From: Microbacterium galbinum
GTDB taxonomy: Bacteria; Actinomycetota; Actinomycetes; Actinomycetales; Microbacteriaceae
NCBI RefSeq assembly: GCF_023091225.1
Contig: NZ_JAHWXM010000001.1
Span: forward strand, 2,563,913-2,627,912
Direction of reading: 5' to 3'
Length of the DNA: 64,000 nucleotides
In this document: piece after piece, positions 1 through 8,023 of the stretch
How the letters are laid out: each line of letters starts with the position of its first letter
Numbering within the stretch: position 1 is the stretch's first letter
Notes under the pieces: generated by a model
What the model was told of the DNA's origin: nothing
The model's database searches: none
The model's input: the letters and a program-made list of their open reading frames with translations, nothing else
Made by a program: the position numbers and the translations under genes

Positions 1-129
1 CCAGCCGCCGTCCCGGTCGACCTCGAAGGCGACGTGATCGGGGGCGGTGGCCTCACGCCGGACCAGCAGGTCGGTGACGTTGCGGTAGCCGTCGAGGGCG
101 GCGAGGGGTGGGGTCGACGACTCGATCAT
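1..129 (-). CDS. N-terminal fragment of AMP-dependent acyl-CoA synthetase-like protein
   Basis: Only the first 43 codons lie in the window. The protein begins MIESSTPPLAALDGYRNVTD and continues with TDLLVRREATAPDHVAFEV, which resembles the N-terminus of long-chain fatty acid CoA ligases, where an entry segment (several substrates' names for 'apart from danger, who may use') precedes the AMP-binding domain. The ATG is preceded by a GAGAGGAG ribosome binding site about 5 nt upstream. None of the catalytic motifs (P-loop-like YTSGTTG region) are in view, so the family call rests on the N-terminal pattern only and is tentative. Confidence 0.5.
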   Translation of the reverse strand, partial: MIESSTPPLAALDGYRNVTDLLVRREATAPDHVAFEVDRDGGW

Positions 130-210
130 CGGGGCTCCTCTCGGTCTGTGGGCGCGCCAGAGCCGCCCAATGGGTGCTGTTCGGAGCCGGTGGGAATTCG
201 GATGGGAAGG

Positions 211-236
211 AAAAACCCCCGGGTGTGTCCCGGGGG
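211..236 (-). terminator. Rho-independent terminator after tRNA-Gly
   Basis: A perfect 8-bp GC stem (CCCCCGGG at 216-223 pairing with CCCGGGGG at 229-236) with a 5-nt loop is followed, in the minus direction, by five T residues (211-215 on the plus strand are A). It lies just downstream of the minus-strand tRNA gene and should end its transcript. Confidence 0.85.
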
Positions 237-242
237 TTCGAG

Positions 243-316
243 TGGAGGGGCTGACGGGAATCGAACCCGCGCTGTCTGCTTGGGAAGCAGAAGTTCTACC
301 ATTGAACTACAGCCCC
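243..316 (-). tRNA. tRNA-Gly (anticodon CCC), CCA end encoded
   Basis: Reading the minus strand, a 7-bp acceptor stem GGGGCTG/CAGCCCC encloses a D arm (GTTC/GAAC), an anticodon stem TCTGC/GCAGA with loop TTCCCAA, and a T arm with TTCGATT. The anticodon is CCC, which reads the GGG glycine codon. The discriminator T is followed directly by genomic CCA at 243-245, so the 3' end is encoded. A strong terminator follows at 211-236. Confidence 0.93.
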
Positions 317-419
317 GAACCCCGCATCCTCGCGGAACGGGGTGACGCCAGCCTACCTGCCGCCCGGCCCGCGACCAAAGCGCTCACGCGGCTCGTCGGA
401 TCCGCGCCATGATGTCGGT

Positions 420-1097
420 ATGGGCAGTGTCATCGGGGAGCTTCTCCCGTTCGCGCTCGGCATCGCGATCAGTCCGCTGCCGATCATCGTCGTCATCCTC
501 ACCCTGCTGAGCCCGAAGGCGCGCAAGAGCAGCCTCGGTTTCCTGATCGGGTGGGTCGTCGGCATCCTGGTGGTGATCGGCGTGCTCACGGCGCTGTCGA
601 CGTTCCTGCCCGACCGCGACGATTCTGAACCCGGAGTTGCGGCGGGCCTCGCCAAGCTGGTGGTCGGTGTGCTGCTCGTGGCGCTCGCCATCGGTCAGTG
701 GCGCAAGCGCCCGAAGCCCGGGGAAGAGCCGAAGCTGCCGGGATGGATGCAGAAGGTCGACGCGTTCGACTTCGCCGCGGCGCTGCGGTTCGGCCTCTTC
801 CTCTCGGCCGTGAATCCCAAGACCTACATCTTCAGCCTCAGCGTGGCGATCGACCTCGGCGTCTCCGACCTCGAGGGCACCGAGCTGCTCCTCCCGCTGC
901 TTGTGTTCTCGGTGATCGCGGCATCCACCGTGCTCGTCCCCGTCGTCGCCTACGCGATCGCCGCCGACCGCCTGCGTGCACCGCTCGCGGCGCTGCACGT
1001 CTGGCTCAGCCGAGAGAACAACACCATCATGTGCGTGCTGTTCCTGGTGCTCGGCTTCTCGGCGGTCGGCAGCGGCATCGGCATCCTCTGGCCGTAG
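420..1097 (+). CDS. GAP/Sap-family membrane protein
   Basis: This 225-residue protein has about six hydrophobic segments (for example near residues 10-30 and 40-60) and a charged central loop rich in Lys, Pro and Glu. The pattern, with the conserved SAVNPKT stretch after the loop, fits the GAP/Sap family (SfLAP-like, LysE-related exporters), known from mycobacteria for helping move glycolipids; the substrate here is unknown. An in-frame start exists 26 codons upstream, but the intervening residues are a Pro/Arg/Ser run typical of untranslated GC-rich DNA. ATG 420 lies 6 nt after CATGAT, consistent with a leaderless start. Confidence 0.75.
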   Translation: MGSVIGELLPFALGIAISPLPIIVVILTLLSPKARKSSLGFLIGWVVGILVVIGVLTALSTFLPDRDDSEPGVAAGLAKLVVGVLLVALAIGQWRKRPKPGEEPKLPGWMQKVDAFDFAAALRFGLFLSAVNPKTYIFSLSVAIDLGVSDLEGTELLLPLLVFSVIAASTVLVPVVAYAIAADRLRAPLAALHVWLSRENNTIMCVLFLVLGFSAVGSGIGILWP

Positions 1098-1119
1098 CGG
1101 ATGCTGGGCGTCGTCGTTT

Positions 1120-1173
1120 CAACCCGAGAGGCGCACCCCCCCGGCTGACGCCGGAGGCGCACCTCTCGGGTTG
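1120..1173. repeat. Imperfect inverted repeat, possible terminator
   Basis: Perfect 12-bp arms CAACCCGAGAGG (1120-1131) and CCTCTCGGGTTG (1162-1173) enclose a short GC-rich stretch in which GAGGCGCACC also occurs twice directly. It follows the stop codon of the GAP-family gene and precedes the dcd promoter. It could end transcription, although no T tract follows. Confidence 0.6.
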
Positions 1174-1289
1174 GCCTCGACGCACCCGGGGGAGCGCGTC
1201 ATAAGTCCAGACGGTCGAGATTCCCGTTTCGGTCGTCGAATACGGGCATACTTCGTGAGCACGAACCATGCGGCAACTAGGCTGAACCC

Positions 1290-1895
1290 GTGCTTCTCAG
1301 CGATCGCGACATCAGGGCAGAACTCGCTTCCGGCAAGATCGGGCTCTCGCCGCACGACCCGGCGATGGTGCAGCCGTCGAGCGTCGACGTGCGGCTCGAC
1401 CGGTACTTCCGGCTGTTCGACAACCACAAGTACCCCTTCATCGATCCCTCGGTCGATCAGCCCGAGCTCACCCGGCTGATCGAGGTCGACCCCGACGAGC
1501 CGTTCATCCTGCACCCGGGCGAGTTCGCGCTCGGAGCGACGTTCGAGCAGGTCAGCCTGGCCGACGACGTCGCCGCCCGCCTCGAGGGCAAGTCGTCGCT
1601 CGGACGCCTCGGCCTCATCACCCACTCCACCGCCGGGTTCATCGACCCGGGTTTCACCGGACACGTCACGCTCGAACTCGCCAACGTCGCGACGCTGCCG
1701 ATCAAGCTGTGGCCGGGCATGAAGATCGGGCAGCTCTGCTTCTTCCGCCTGACCTCGCCCGCCGAGAACCCCTACGGCTCCGGCCCCTACGGCAATCGGT
1801 ACCAGGGACAGCGGGGGCCGACGGCATCCCGTTCCTTCCAGAATTTCCATCGCACAGACGTCGGCGTCACAGACGTCGGAGCCCTCGGAGGCTGA
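1290..1895 (+). CDS. dcd: dCTP deaminase
   Basis: A 201-residue cytosolic enzyme that deaminates dCTP in pyrimidine deoxynucleotide synthesis. The signature [11 protein letters not shown] is at residues 112-122 and the catalytic Glu in VTLE at 129; KSSLGRLGL at 101-109 contributes phosphate binding. The STAGF form, as opposed to the HRID form of enterobacteria, and the actinobacterial context fit the bifunctional dUMP-forming type, though this cannot be proved here. The start is GTG 1290: a TAGGCT box at 1278-1283 lies exactly 6 nt before it and no Shine-Dalgarno is present, so the mRNA is probably leaderless. The stop is 1 nt from the next gene, indicating an operon. Confidence 0.93.
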   Translation: MLLSDRDIRAELASGKIGLSPHDPAMVQPSSVDVRLDRYFRLFDNHKYPFIDPSVDQPELTRLIEVDPDEPFILHPGEFALGATFEQVSLADDVAARLEGKSSLGRLGLITHSTAGFIDPGFTGHVTLELANVATLPIKLWPGMKIGQLCFFRLTSPAENPYGSGPYGNRYQGQRGPTASRSFQNFHRTDVGVTDVGALGG

Positions 1896-1896
1896 C

Positions 1897-2535
1897 ATGA
1901 CCAGCGACAGCACCACCCCGCCCGACTCCGACAAGCGCGAGAACGGCGAGGCGGATGCCGTCGTCCCGCCGCCTCCCGTCTTCGACGATGCCGCGGCCGC
2001 CGCGGTCGTGCCGCCGCCCCCGGTCTTCGACGACAATCGGGCCGACCTCGTCGTGCCCCCGCCGCCCGCGTTCGACGGTCCGCTGACCGGTTCGGTTCCA
2101 CCGTTGTCGGCGTCCACCGACGACATCGTGCCGCCGCCTCCCGCTTTCGAGGGAACGACCGGTGACGCTGTGGTCCCTCCGCCGCCGGCGTTCGACGGAG
2201 ATGCCGCGGGTGCTCCGGCATCCGCATCGCTGCGTCGTCGTACCCCGCCCGCATCGGTGCCCGCCGTCGTTCTCGACGCCCCGTCGACCGCGCCCGAACC
2301 CGACCCGGCATTCGTGGCACCCGAGGTTCCGGCATCCGGCGGTTACCGGGCCTGGACCGTCGCGATCTTCAGCATTCTCGTGCTGCTGCTCGCGGGCGCG
2401 ATCGCCCTCGTCATCTACCTCGCGACGAGCACGACCCTGAACATCCCGGGCTTCGACGATGCCTCGTCCGCCCACGGATCGAGCACCCTCGTGGCCGCGG
2501 CGCCGGTGTCCGGCTCCGACGCTCTGCCGATCTGA
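1897..2535 (+). CDS. Proline-repeat single-pass membrane protein
   Basis: A 212-residue protein of unknown function. Residues 1-105 contain five copies of the unit VVPPPPxFDG/D (near 22, 37, 52, 78 and 92), separated by acidic or Ala-rich spacers. A Pro/Ala linker leads to one membrane helix at about 153-176 and a 36-residue Ser/Ala/Gly tail. With no signal peptide, the Pro-rich part is probably cytoplasmic. It starts 1 nt after dcd and is probably co-transcribed. The repeats could bind partners such as WW, EVH1 or similar Pro-binding modules, but nothing in the neighbourhood identifies one. Confidence 0.8.
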   Translation: MTSDSTTPPDSDKRENGEADAVVPPPPVFDDAAAAAVVPPPPVFDDNRADLVVPPPPAFDGPLTGSVPPLSASTDDIVPPPPAFEGTTGDAVVPPPPAFDGDAAGAPASASLRRRTPPASVPAVVLDAPSTAPEPDPAFVAPEVPASGGYRAWTVAIFSILVLLLAGAIALVIYLATSTTLNIPGFDDASSAHGSSTLVAAAPVSGSDALPI

Positions 2536-2560
2536 GCGGTGTGAACGGGGAGCGTGGCAC

Positions 2561-2634
2561 TAACTCAGGACGAATGCCGAGAACCGGCGCCGTTTCGGCC
2601 GATTCGACGGTGTGAGCGCCGTTTTTCCTGAGTT
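2561..2634. repeat. Inverted repeat with AACTCAGGA/TCCTGAGTT ends
   Basis: Perfect 9-bp arms at 2562-2570 and 2626-2634 bound a 74-bp segment just after the stop of the Pro-repeat gene. The right end (GTTTTTCCTGAGTTGGG) recurs in inverted form at 10284-10300 (GTTTTCCTGAGTTAGG on the minus strand), suggesting a dispersed family. Confidence 0.6.
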
Positions 2635-2656
2635 GGGTACAGGGGCACGACGAGAA

Positions 2657-2686
2657 GAGGGGCGGATGCCGAAGCATCCGCCCCTC
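2657..2686. terminator. Bidirectional hairpin terminator
   Basis: A perfect 13-bp stem, GAGGGGCGGATGC (2657-2669) and GCATCCGCCCCTC (2674-2686), has a CGAA tetraloop and lies between convergent genes. There is no long T tract, but the position and stability suggest it ends transcription from both sides. Confidence 0.75.
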
Positions 2687-2706
2687 TCTCGATGGGGTGA
2701 CTCGGG

Positions 2707-3507
2707 TCAGGCGTCGTGTCCGCGGCTGAAGCCGGCGTCGAAGCCGCGCTCGTAGGCGTGCTGCGCCAGGCGAGCGGCGCGGTGCGGACCGTGCCCGCGG
2801 TGGTCACCGTGGGCGTGCGGACCGTGCCCGCGCTCGCCGTGGGAGCCGCGGCCGCAGTCCGCGTCGTGGCCGAAGCCACGACCGGGGCCGAAGCCGTGAC
2901 GGGGTCCGAAGTCGCGCTCGCCGTCGGCATCCGGTCCGAAGCCGTGCTCCGGTCCGAAGCCGCGACCGGGGCCGAAGCCGCGACCCGGACCGAAGCCGGG
3001 GCCGAAACCGTGACGGCGGCCGAAGCCGTGCCGCGGGCCGGCGTGCTTTCCGAAGCGTCCGTGGGGGCCGAAGCTGTGGCGGCGCGACCGGGGGAGAGGA
3101 GTCTCCTCGTCCCACCCGAAGGCGCGGGCGATCTTCTCGAGCGAGGCGAGGGTGGTGGCGAGCTCGTCTTCGGAGACGGCTCCCATGACCTTCGCGCGGA
3201 TGCCGTCGACGATCGCGCCGAGGCGGTCCTTCGCTGCGCGTCCGTCGTCGGTGAGCGTCCAGCCGTCGCCGTTGGCGATGACCCAGCCGCGCTCGACGAG
3301 GCGGTGCAGCTTGTGCTCGTTGAGGGGGCGTCGCGCCGGCATCGTGCCATCGACGACGTTGAGGAGGCGCCAGTCACGGCGACCGACCTCATCGCCCTCG
3401 CGGTCGAAGGCGGAGGCGAACTCGGCCGCCATGAGGCGGTCGACGGCCTTCAGCCAGTAGCCGAAGGGGCGGGCGGTGTTCTCGGGGTTCTGTTCAGAGG
3501 TGTTCAT
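2707..3507 (-). CDS. Winged-helix regulator with long Gly/Phe/His repeat tail
   Basis: This 266-residue protein has a MarR-like winged-helix segment at about 14-110 (RRDWRLLN, then a wing region ending WTLTDDGRAAKDRL), followed from about 145 to 245 by a low-complexity tail. The tail repeats GFGP with Arg, Lys, Glu or His (GFGPGRGFGPGRGFGP and variants) and ends in His-rich HAHGDHRGHGPH. The tail is expected to be disordered and could bind metal. The start is ATG 3507; upstream frames are open but read CATGT-repeat DNA. It is divergent from another His/Gly-rich regulator at 3615 and shares its promoter region. The signal it senses is unknown. Confidence 0.75.
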   Translation of the reverse strand: MNTSEQNPENTARPFGYWLKAVDRLMAAEFASAFDREGDEVGRRDWRLLNVVDGTMPARRPLNEHKLHRLVERGWVIANGDGWTLTDDGRAAKDRLGAIVDGIRAKVMGAVSEDELATTLASLEKIARAFGWDEETPLPRSRRHSFGPHGRFGKHAGPRHGFGRRHGFGPGFGPGRGFGPGRGFGPEHGFGPDADGERDFGPRHGFGPGRGFGHDADCGRGSHGERGHGPHAHGDHRGHGPHRAARLAQHAYERGFDAGFSRGHDA

Positions 3508-3524
3508 GGGTTGCGTCCTTTTGC

Positions 3525-3608
3525 ATGTCAGGGTGCACGTGTATGTCATTGTGCATGTACATGTAGTGTGACATGCGATATGAATGCATGTCAAGTCGCA
3601 TGTAAAAT
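3525..3608. promoter_or_regulatory. Divergent promoter with repeated CATGT operators
   Basis: This AT-richer stretch holds at least five CATGT/ACATG motifs. The clearest operator is TGACATGC (3569-3576) facing GCATGTCA (3586-3593) across 9 nt. CATGTACATG at 3554-3563 is a second palindrome, and TGCATGTCA also occurs at 3525-3533. Minus-strand promoter: TTGACA (3594-3589), 18-nt gap, CACACT (3570-3565). Plus-strand: TAAAAT at 3603-3608, six nt before GTG 3615. The operators overlap both promoters, so one or both flanking regulators probably repress here. Confidence 0.7.
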
Positions 3609-3614
3609 CGATGT

Positions 3615-4181
3615 GTGAGCACCGAAGAGATCGACCCCGCCGAAGCGATCGCCCAGGCCCTGTCCCGTCTGCGCGGACGTCGACCTGGCGACCGCGGCGA
3701 CCGCGCTGACCGCGGGCCCCACGATCACGGTCACGGCGGTCCGCACGGCTGGCACGGCGGACCGCGCGGCGGAGAGCGCGGGGGACCCTTCGGCCACGGG
3801 CACCCCGGCATGCCCCCGTGGATGGGCGATCCCTCCGGCCGCCTCGGCGGCCCCGCGCGCATGCGGATGCTCGAAGCCCTCGCCGCGGCATCCGCACCGC
3901 TCAGCGTGAGCGAGCTCGGCGCGGCGATCGGCGTCGACCAGCCGCGCGCCTCGCGGCTCGTGCAACAGGGTGTCGACCACGGATTCCTGCGGCGCGAAGC
4001 CGATCCCGATGACGCCCGTCGCACGCGCATCGCACTCACCGACGAGGGACGCAGCCTCGCCCGCGGCGTGCGGGGCGAGCGGCGTCAGATGCTCAGTGGC
4101 GCGCTCGCCGCATTCACCGACGAGGAGCGTACCGAGCTGGCCCGTCTTCTCAACAAGCTCGCCGACAACTGGCAGCGCTAG
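3615..4181 (+). CDS. MarR-family regulator with N-terminal His/Gly-rich region
   Basis: A 188-residue protein. Residues 21-66 are His/Gly/Arg-rich (HDHGHGGPHGWHGG, then GHGHPG), which suggests metal binding or disorder. Residues 82-150 form a MarR winged helix with recognition helix DQPRASRLVQQG and the wing signature DPDDARRTRIALTDEG; helices to residue 188 would dimerise. The GTG start lies exactly 6 nt after TAAAAT, indicating leaderless transcription. The gene is divergent from the 2707-3507 regulator, and both carry His/Gly-rich extensions on opposite termini, implying a paired switch. Their targets are unknown; the adjacent MFS gene is possible. Confidence 0.8.
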   Translation: MSTEEIDPAEAIAQALSRLRGRRPGDRGDRADRGPHDHGHGGPHGWHGGPRGGERGGPFGHGHPGMPPWMGDPSGRLGGPARMRMLEALAAASAPLSVSELGAAIGVDQPRASRLVQQGVDHGFLRREADPDDARRTRIALTDEGRSLARGVRGERRQMLSGALAAFTDEERTELARLLNKLADNWQR

Positions 4182-4196
4182 ACCGCGGGGCTCCGA

Positions 4197-5603
4197 TCAG
4201 CGCGGCGCCTTGACCGGCAGCAGCAGCAGGAAGCCGAGGATCAGCACGATCATGATGCCCAGGATGCCGAAGGCGGTCTGCGCCGTCAGCACGATGAGCA
4301 GCGTCCAGGCCCCCGAGGCCATCCAGCTCGCCGCGCGGCCGGTCGTCGCGTAGAGGCCGAAGATCTCGCCCTCGCGTCCGGCCGGGGTGACCCGGGCGAG
4401 GAACGAACGCGCGGCGGCCTGCGCCGGTCCGACGAACGCGCAGAGGATGAGTCCGCCGATCCAGAACACCATCGCTCCGCCGTCGCGCAGCAGGAAGACC
4501 GCGAGTCCGGCGACGATCATCGAGCCGATCGACACGAGGATGATGCGCTTCGGGCCGACGCGGTCGTCGAGGCGCCCGGCGAGGATCGTCGAGACCCCGG
4601 CGATGAGGTTCGCGGCGATGCCGAAGATGATGATGTCGTCGGTCTCGAAGCGGAAGACCGCGGTGCCGATGATCGCCCCGAACGCGAACACTCCGCCGAG
4701 GCCGTCGCGGAAGACGGCGCTCGAGAGCAGATACCAGAACGTCGGGCGCGTCTCGGGGTCGCGGTAGAGACCGGCGACGTCCTTCACGAGCAGCACGTAG
4801 GAGCGGAAGAATCCGACCTTGCGCTCGGGGCGGCCGAGCGAGGGCTCGGGCACGTTGAGGAAGATCGGGATGCTGAACACGATCGCCCACACCGCGCAGC
4901 CGACCGCGATCAGGCGGTAGACGAGACCGTTGTCGGTCGGCATCCCGAACCAGTCGACCGCATTCAACGCCACCACGATCGCGAGGGCGATGATGCCGCC
5001 GAGATATCCGAAGCCCCAGCCGAGACCCGAGATGCGTCCGACGTTCTTCGGGTTCGCGATGCCGATGAGCATCGCGTTGGAGTTGACCGCCGCGATCTCC
5101 TGGAACACCGTCGCCGCCGAGATCAGCGCGACGCCCAGCCAGAACAGGCTCGGCGTCGGCTCGACGAACCACAGCCCCAGCATGCACAGGATGAGGGCGC
5201 CGGTGCCGATGCCCAACCAGAGCTTCTGCCGCCCCGCGGCATCCGCTCGCTGGCCCAGCACGGGCGCGAGCAGCAGGATGCCGAACGCCGCGATCGTCGA
5301 TCCCAGGCCGAGGCCCGAGGTCAGGTCGGCCTCGGCCGTCAGCCGCACCGGGTCGTTCTCGTCGAGCGCGGCGATGTCGGCGGGCAGGAACCCCTCGCCC
5401 ACGAGATAGAGGGCGGTGAAGACGAAGGTCAGGATGACGGTGTTGAAGGGCTGCGTCGCCCAATCCCACAGCGCCCACGAGAAGACCTGCTTCTTGGGGG
5501 CCGGTGTCTCGCCGCGCAACTCGAGGCCGATGACGGCGACGGCGCCGCTGTTCGCCGTGGCGACCGGCTCGGGGACGCCGGGCTGGGATTCGGGTGCGAT
5601 CAT
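4197..5603 (-). CDS. UMF1/Atg22-like MFS transporter
   Basis: A 468-residue integral membrane protein with about 12 hydrophobic segments. The SWALWDWATQPFNTVILTFVF opening after a 40-residue cytoplasmic tail is typical of the UMF1 (Atg22-like) branch of the major facilitator superfamily. Other family-typical stretches are NSNAMLIGIANPKNVGRISG and ARSFLARVTPAGREGEIFGL. The substrate of bacterial members is not established; yeast Atg22 exports amino acids from vacuoles. ATG 5603 was chosen because the residues upstream are a low-complexity read-through. The gene is convergent with the MarR gene at 3615-4181. Confidence 0.85.
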   Translation of the reverse strand: MIAPESQPGVPEPVATANSGAVAVIGLELRGETPAPKKQVFSWALWDWATQPFNTVILTFVFTALYLVGEGFLPADIAALDENDPVRLTAEADLTSGLGLGSTIAAFGILLLAPVLGQRADAAGRQKLWLGIGTGALILCMLGLWFVEPTPSLFWLGVALISAATVFQEIAAVNSNAMLIGIANPKNVGRISGLGWGFGYLGGIIALAIVVALNAVDWFGMPTDNGLVYRLIAVGCAVWAIVFSIPIFLNVPEPSLGRPERKVGFFRSYVLLVKDVAGLYRDPETRPTFWYLLSSAVFRDGLGGVFAFGAIIGTAVFRFETDDIIIFGIAANLIAGVSTILAGRLDDRVGPKRIILVSIGSMIVAGLAVFLLRDGGAMVFWIGGLILCAFVGPAQAAARSFLARVTPAGREGEIFGLYATTGRAASWMASGAWTLLIVLTAQTAFGILGIMIVLILGFLLLLPVKAPR

Positions 5604-5732
5604 GAGTCGAAGTCTGGCCGCACCCGGTGAACGGGCGGTGACGGCGCGCCGTGCCGCAGGCCCCGGACGATCGGTCGGATGCCGTGGACGCGCGGTCGGG
5701 CGCGCTGCATCCGTGTGCACCAGGCTGAAGGC

Positions 5733-6923
5733 ATGACGATCACCTCCCCCGTGCCCACCACCGCATCCGCCCCGGCCGGACGGATGCGCTACGGCGGGCT
5801 CATCGTCGTCATGCTCATGAGCTTCCTGCTCGTGACGGCGGAGTTCCTGCCCAACGGCGTGCTCACCGAGATGGCCACCGCGCTCGGCGTGACGCCCGGG
5901 CAGGCCGGTCAGACCGTGACGGTCACCGCGCTCGTCGGATTCATCGTCGCGCCGACCATCGGGCTCGTCTTCCCGCGCCTCGACCGCCGGTCGCTGCTGG
6001 TGTGGATGGCGCTCGCCGCCGCCGTCTCGAACCTCATCGTGTCGATCGCCCCCAACCTGATCATCGTGCTGCTCGCCCGGTTCCTGCTGGGGGCGGCGAT
6101 CAGCGCCTTCTGGTCGATGTCGATCACCGTCGCGGCGCGCATCGCGGGCCCCGAGCGCCTCGGCCGCGCCGTGATGTTCACTGCCGCCGGCACCTCGCTC
6201 GCAACCGTCGCGGGTGTGCCGCTCGGCGTCATGCTCGCCGAGATCGTCGACTGGCGCACGGTGTTCGCGATCGCGGGCGTCGCCACCGGACTCCTCGCGA
6301 TCGCCCTGCGCGCACTGCTGCCCTCGGTGCCCGCGGCGCAGGCGTCGAGCATCCGTCTGCTGGTCGATACGGTCCGTCAGCCCGGTATCGGACTCGGTCT
6401 GATCGGTCACGTCTTCGTCGTTCTCGGGCACTTCCTCGCCTACACGTACGTGCGGCTCGCGCTCGAGCGCATTCCCGATGCGGATGCCACGACCATCGTC
6501 GTGCTGCTCGCGCTGTTCGGCGCCGGAGGTCTGATCGGCAACCTCGTCATCGGTTTCGTGATCGACAAGACCTTCGCGTTCTTCGCCGTGCTCGCGCCCC
6601 TGGTGATCGCCGTGTCGGTCGCCTCGATGCTGCTGCTCTCGGGCTCGGTCGTCGGCATCGCGGTCGTCGTGTTCGTGTGGGGCTTCTTCTTCGCCTCGTG
6701 GCTGATCGTGGTGAACACGTGGGTCGGGCATCGGATGCCGTCGCGACTGGAGGCCGGCGGAAGCCTGGTGGTCGTCGGGTTCCAGGGTGCCATCATGCTC
6801 GCGGCCGGACTCGGCGGATTCCTCGTCGACGGAGCCGGGGTCGAGGTCGCCTACGTGCTGGGGGCGTCACTCCTGGTCGTCGGCGCCGTGCTCTTCGGGC
6901 TCTCTAACCGCGTACGCGGCTGA
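5733..6923 (+). CDS. MFS drug/sugar efflux transporter
   Basis: A 396-residue, 12-helix major facilitator. Helix 1 carries LLVTAEFLPNGVLTEMA, like the AraJ/PbuE/YdhP branch of sugar and drug exporters. The N-terminal half has an ARFLLGAAISAFWS segment and an RTVFAIAG segment that match the same branch. ATG 5733 was chosen because CAGGCT ends 6 nt before it. The next gene, an AraC regulator at 7024-7938, is convergent and separated by a palindromic element, so it may or may not control this transporter. The substrate cannot be told from sequence. Confidence 0.85.
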   Translation: MTITSPVPTTASAPAGRMRYGGLIVVMLMSFLLVTAEFLPNGVLTEMATALGVTPGQAGQTVTVTALVGFIVAPTIGLVFPRLDRRSLLVWMALAAAVSNLIVSIAPNLIIVLLARFLLGAAISAFWSMSITVAARIAGPERLGRAVMFTAAGTSLATVAGVPLGVMLAEIVDWRTVFAIAGVATGLLAIALRALLPSVPAAQASSIRLLVDTVRQPGIGLGLIGHVFVVLGHFLAYTYVRLALERIPDADATTIVVLLALFGAGGLIGNLVIGFVIDKTFAFFAVLAPLVIAVSVASMLLLSGSVVGIAVVVFVWGFFFASWLIVVNTWVGHRMPSRLEAGGSLVVVGFQGAIMLAAGLGGFLVDGAGVEVAYVLGASLLVVGAVLFGLSNRVRG

Positions 6924-6929
6924 GCCCCG

Positions 6930-7014
6930 GACGAAAACCCAGACCGGTCGAGTCTCCCTCGGCGTGTCCGAGGGGGACACGCCGAGCCTCGGCCGTGACG
7001 TCTCCGTTTTCGCG
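6930..7014. repeat. Palindromic element, GAAAAC/GTTTTC ends
   Basis: An 85-bp imperfect inverted repeat lies between convergent genes. Outer ends are CGAAAACC and CCGTTTTCG; the core is a perfect 12-bp stem CTCGGCGTGTCC (6958-6969) and GGACACGCCGAG (6975-6986) with a 5-nt loop. The minus strand begins CGCGCGAAAACGGAGACG, very like the element at 53795. It probably acts as a bidirectional terminator. Confidence 0.7.
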
Positions 7015-7023
7015 CGCGAGAGG

Positions 7024-7938
7024 CTACGCCGAGACGGGCGTGCGGTGGGCCAGGCGCCAGGACGACGGCGTCATGCCGGTGCGTCGGCGGAAGGCGCGGC
7101 TGAACCCCTCGTCGGAGGCGTAGCCGAGCGCGCGCGAGATGTCGGAGACCGACCGCCCGGCGTCGAGCATCCGCTTCGCTTGATCGACGCGCACCTCGGT
7201 GACGTACTCGGCGGGGGAGCGTCCGATCGCGCTGCGGAACCGCTCCGCGAAGGCCGAGCGCGACATCGCGCCGACGCTCGCGAGGCGCTCGACGGTCCAG
7301 TCGCGGCCGGGCTCGTCGTGGATCGCGTCGATCACGCGGTCGAGGAACGGGTCGCTCGACGTCTGCAGCCATCCGGCGGGCGCGCAGCCGTTCTCGGCCC
7401 ACGCACGGATCACCGACAGGAACACGGTGGTCGCCATGAGCTTGCAGATCACCGGGTCGGTGCGCCGGAGCGGGAACTGCGTCGGGTCGACGAGTCCCAT
7501 GCTGGCGGCGAGCGTGGCGGCGGCGGGTTCGAGAGCGTCGAAGCCGGTGACGGTCACGAGATCGGGCAGCAGGGCGAGCAGCGGGGATGCCGCGTCGGCG
7601 AGTTCGATGTCGAGCACGATGAGAGTGGTGTCGCCGTCGGCCTCGAGAGCGAAGGGGGAGCCGCCACGTGTGAGGAAGGCGTCGCCGGAGACCAGGAGAT
7701 CGCGCGGTGCGCCGGCATCGACCGACACCTCCTGCGAGGAGCGATCGACGTCGAGGCGGCATCCGGCCTGGAGCGGCGGATGCCCCGCCACCCCGCCCTC
7801 GGCGACGTAGACGAGCGTCATGGCGTCGGGCATCATCGGCAGCAGCTCGCCCGAGGAGATGGGGACGCGGCGGGCGAAGCCCACGCGGAGGTCGACGCTC
7901 GCGAGCACGCGCGCCAGAGCATCCGCATCCACAGTCAT
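7024..7938 (-). CDS. AraC-family regulator with cupin-like sensor domain
   Basis: A 304-residue transcription factor. Residues 1-190 match the AraC_binding/cupin_6 type found in regulators next to drug or SDR genes (it opens with a DLRVGFARRVPISSGE segment and has a FPLRRTDPVICKLM stretch). The C-terminal third carries two helix-turn-helix motifs: one around RLASVGAMSRSAFAERFRSA and the other ending in DISRALGYASDEGFSRAFRR, with the family tail TGMTPSSWR. Start ATG 7938 has a GAAAG ribosome-binding segment. The gene's promoter faces DUF3817 at 8024. The ligand and target are unknown. Confidence 0.88.
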   Translation of the reverse strand: MTVDADALARVLASVDLRVGFARRVPISSGELLPMMPDAMTLVYVAEGGVAGHPPLQAGCRLDVDRSSQEVSVDAGAPRDLLVSGDAFLTRGGSPFALEADGDTTLIVLDIELADAASPLLALLPDLVTVTGFDALEPAAATLAASMGLVDPTQFPLRRTDPVICKLMATTVFLSVIRAWAENGCAPAGWLQTSSDPFLDRVIDAIHDEPGRDWTVERLASVGAMSRSAFAERFRSAIGRSPAEYVTEVRVDQAKRMLDAGRSVSDISRALGYASDEGFSRAFRRRTGMTPSSWRLAHRTPVSA

Positions 7939-8023
7939 GCTTTCGGAAACGCGGTCGTGCCCGGCCTTATTCCGCTCATAGGAGCCGCCGATACCCTGGA
8001 ACCACCCCCACCCGAGGAGTCCC

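Noticed and set aside
4197..6731. An 844-codon open frame on the minus strand covering two MFS genes
   Set aside because: Its extra N-terminal half is antisense to the MFS gene at 5733-6923 and is a run of Asp/Arg/His/Glu typical of GC-rich shadow frames; only the last 468 codons (ending at 4197) form a real protein.
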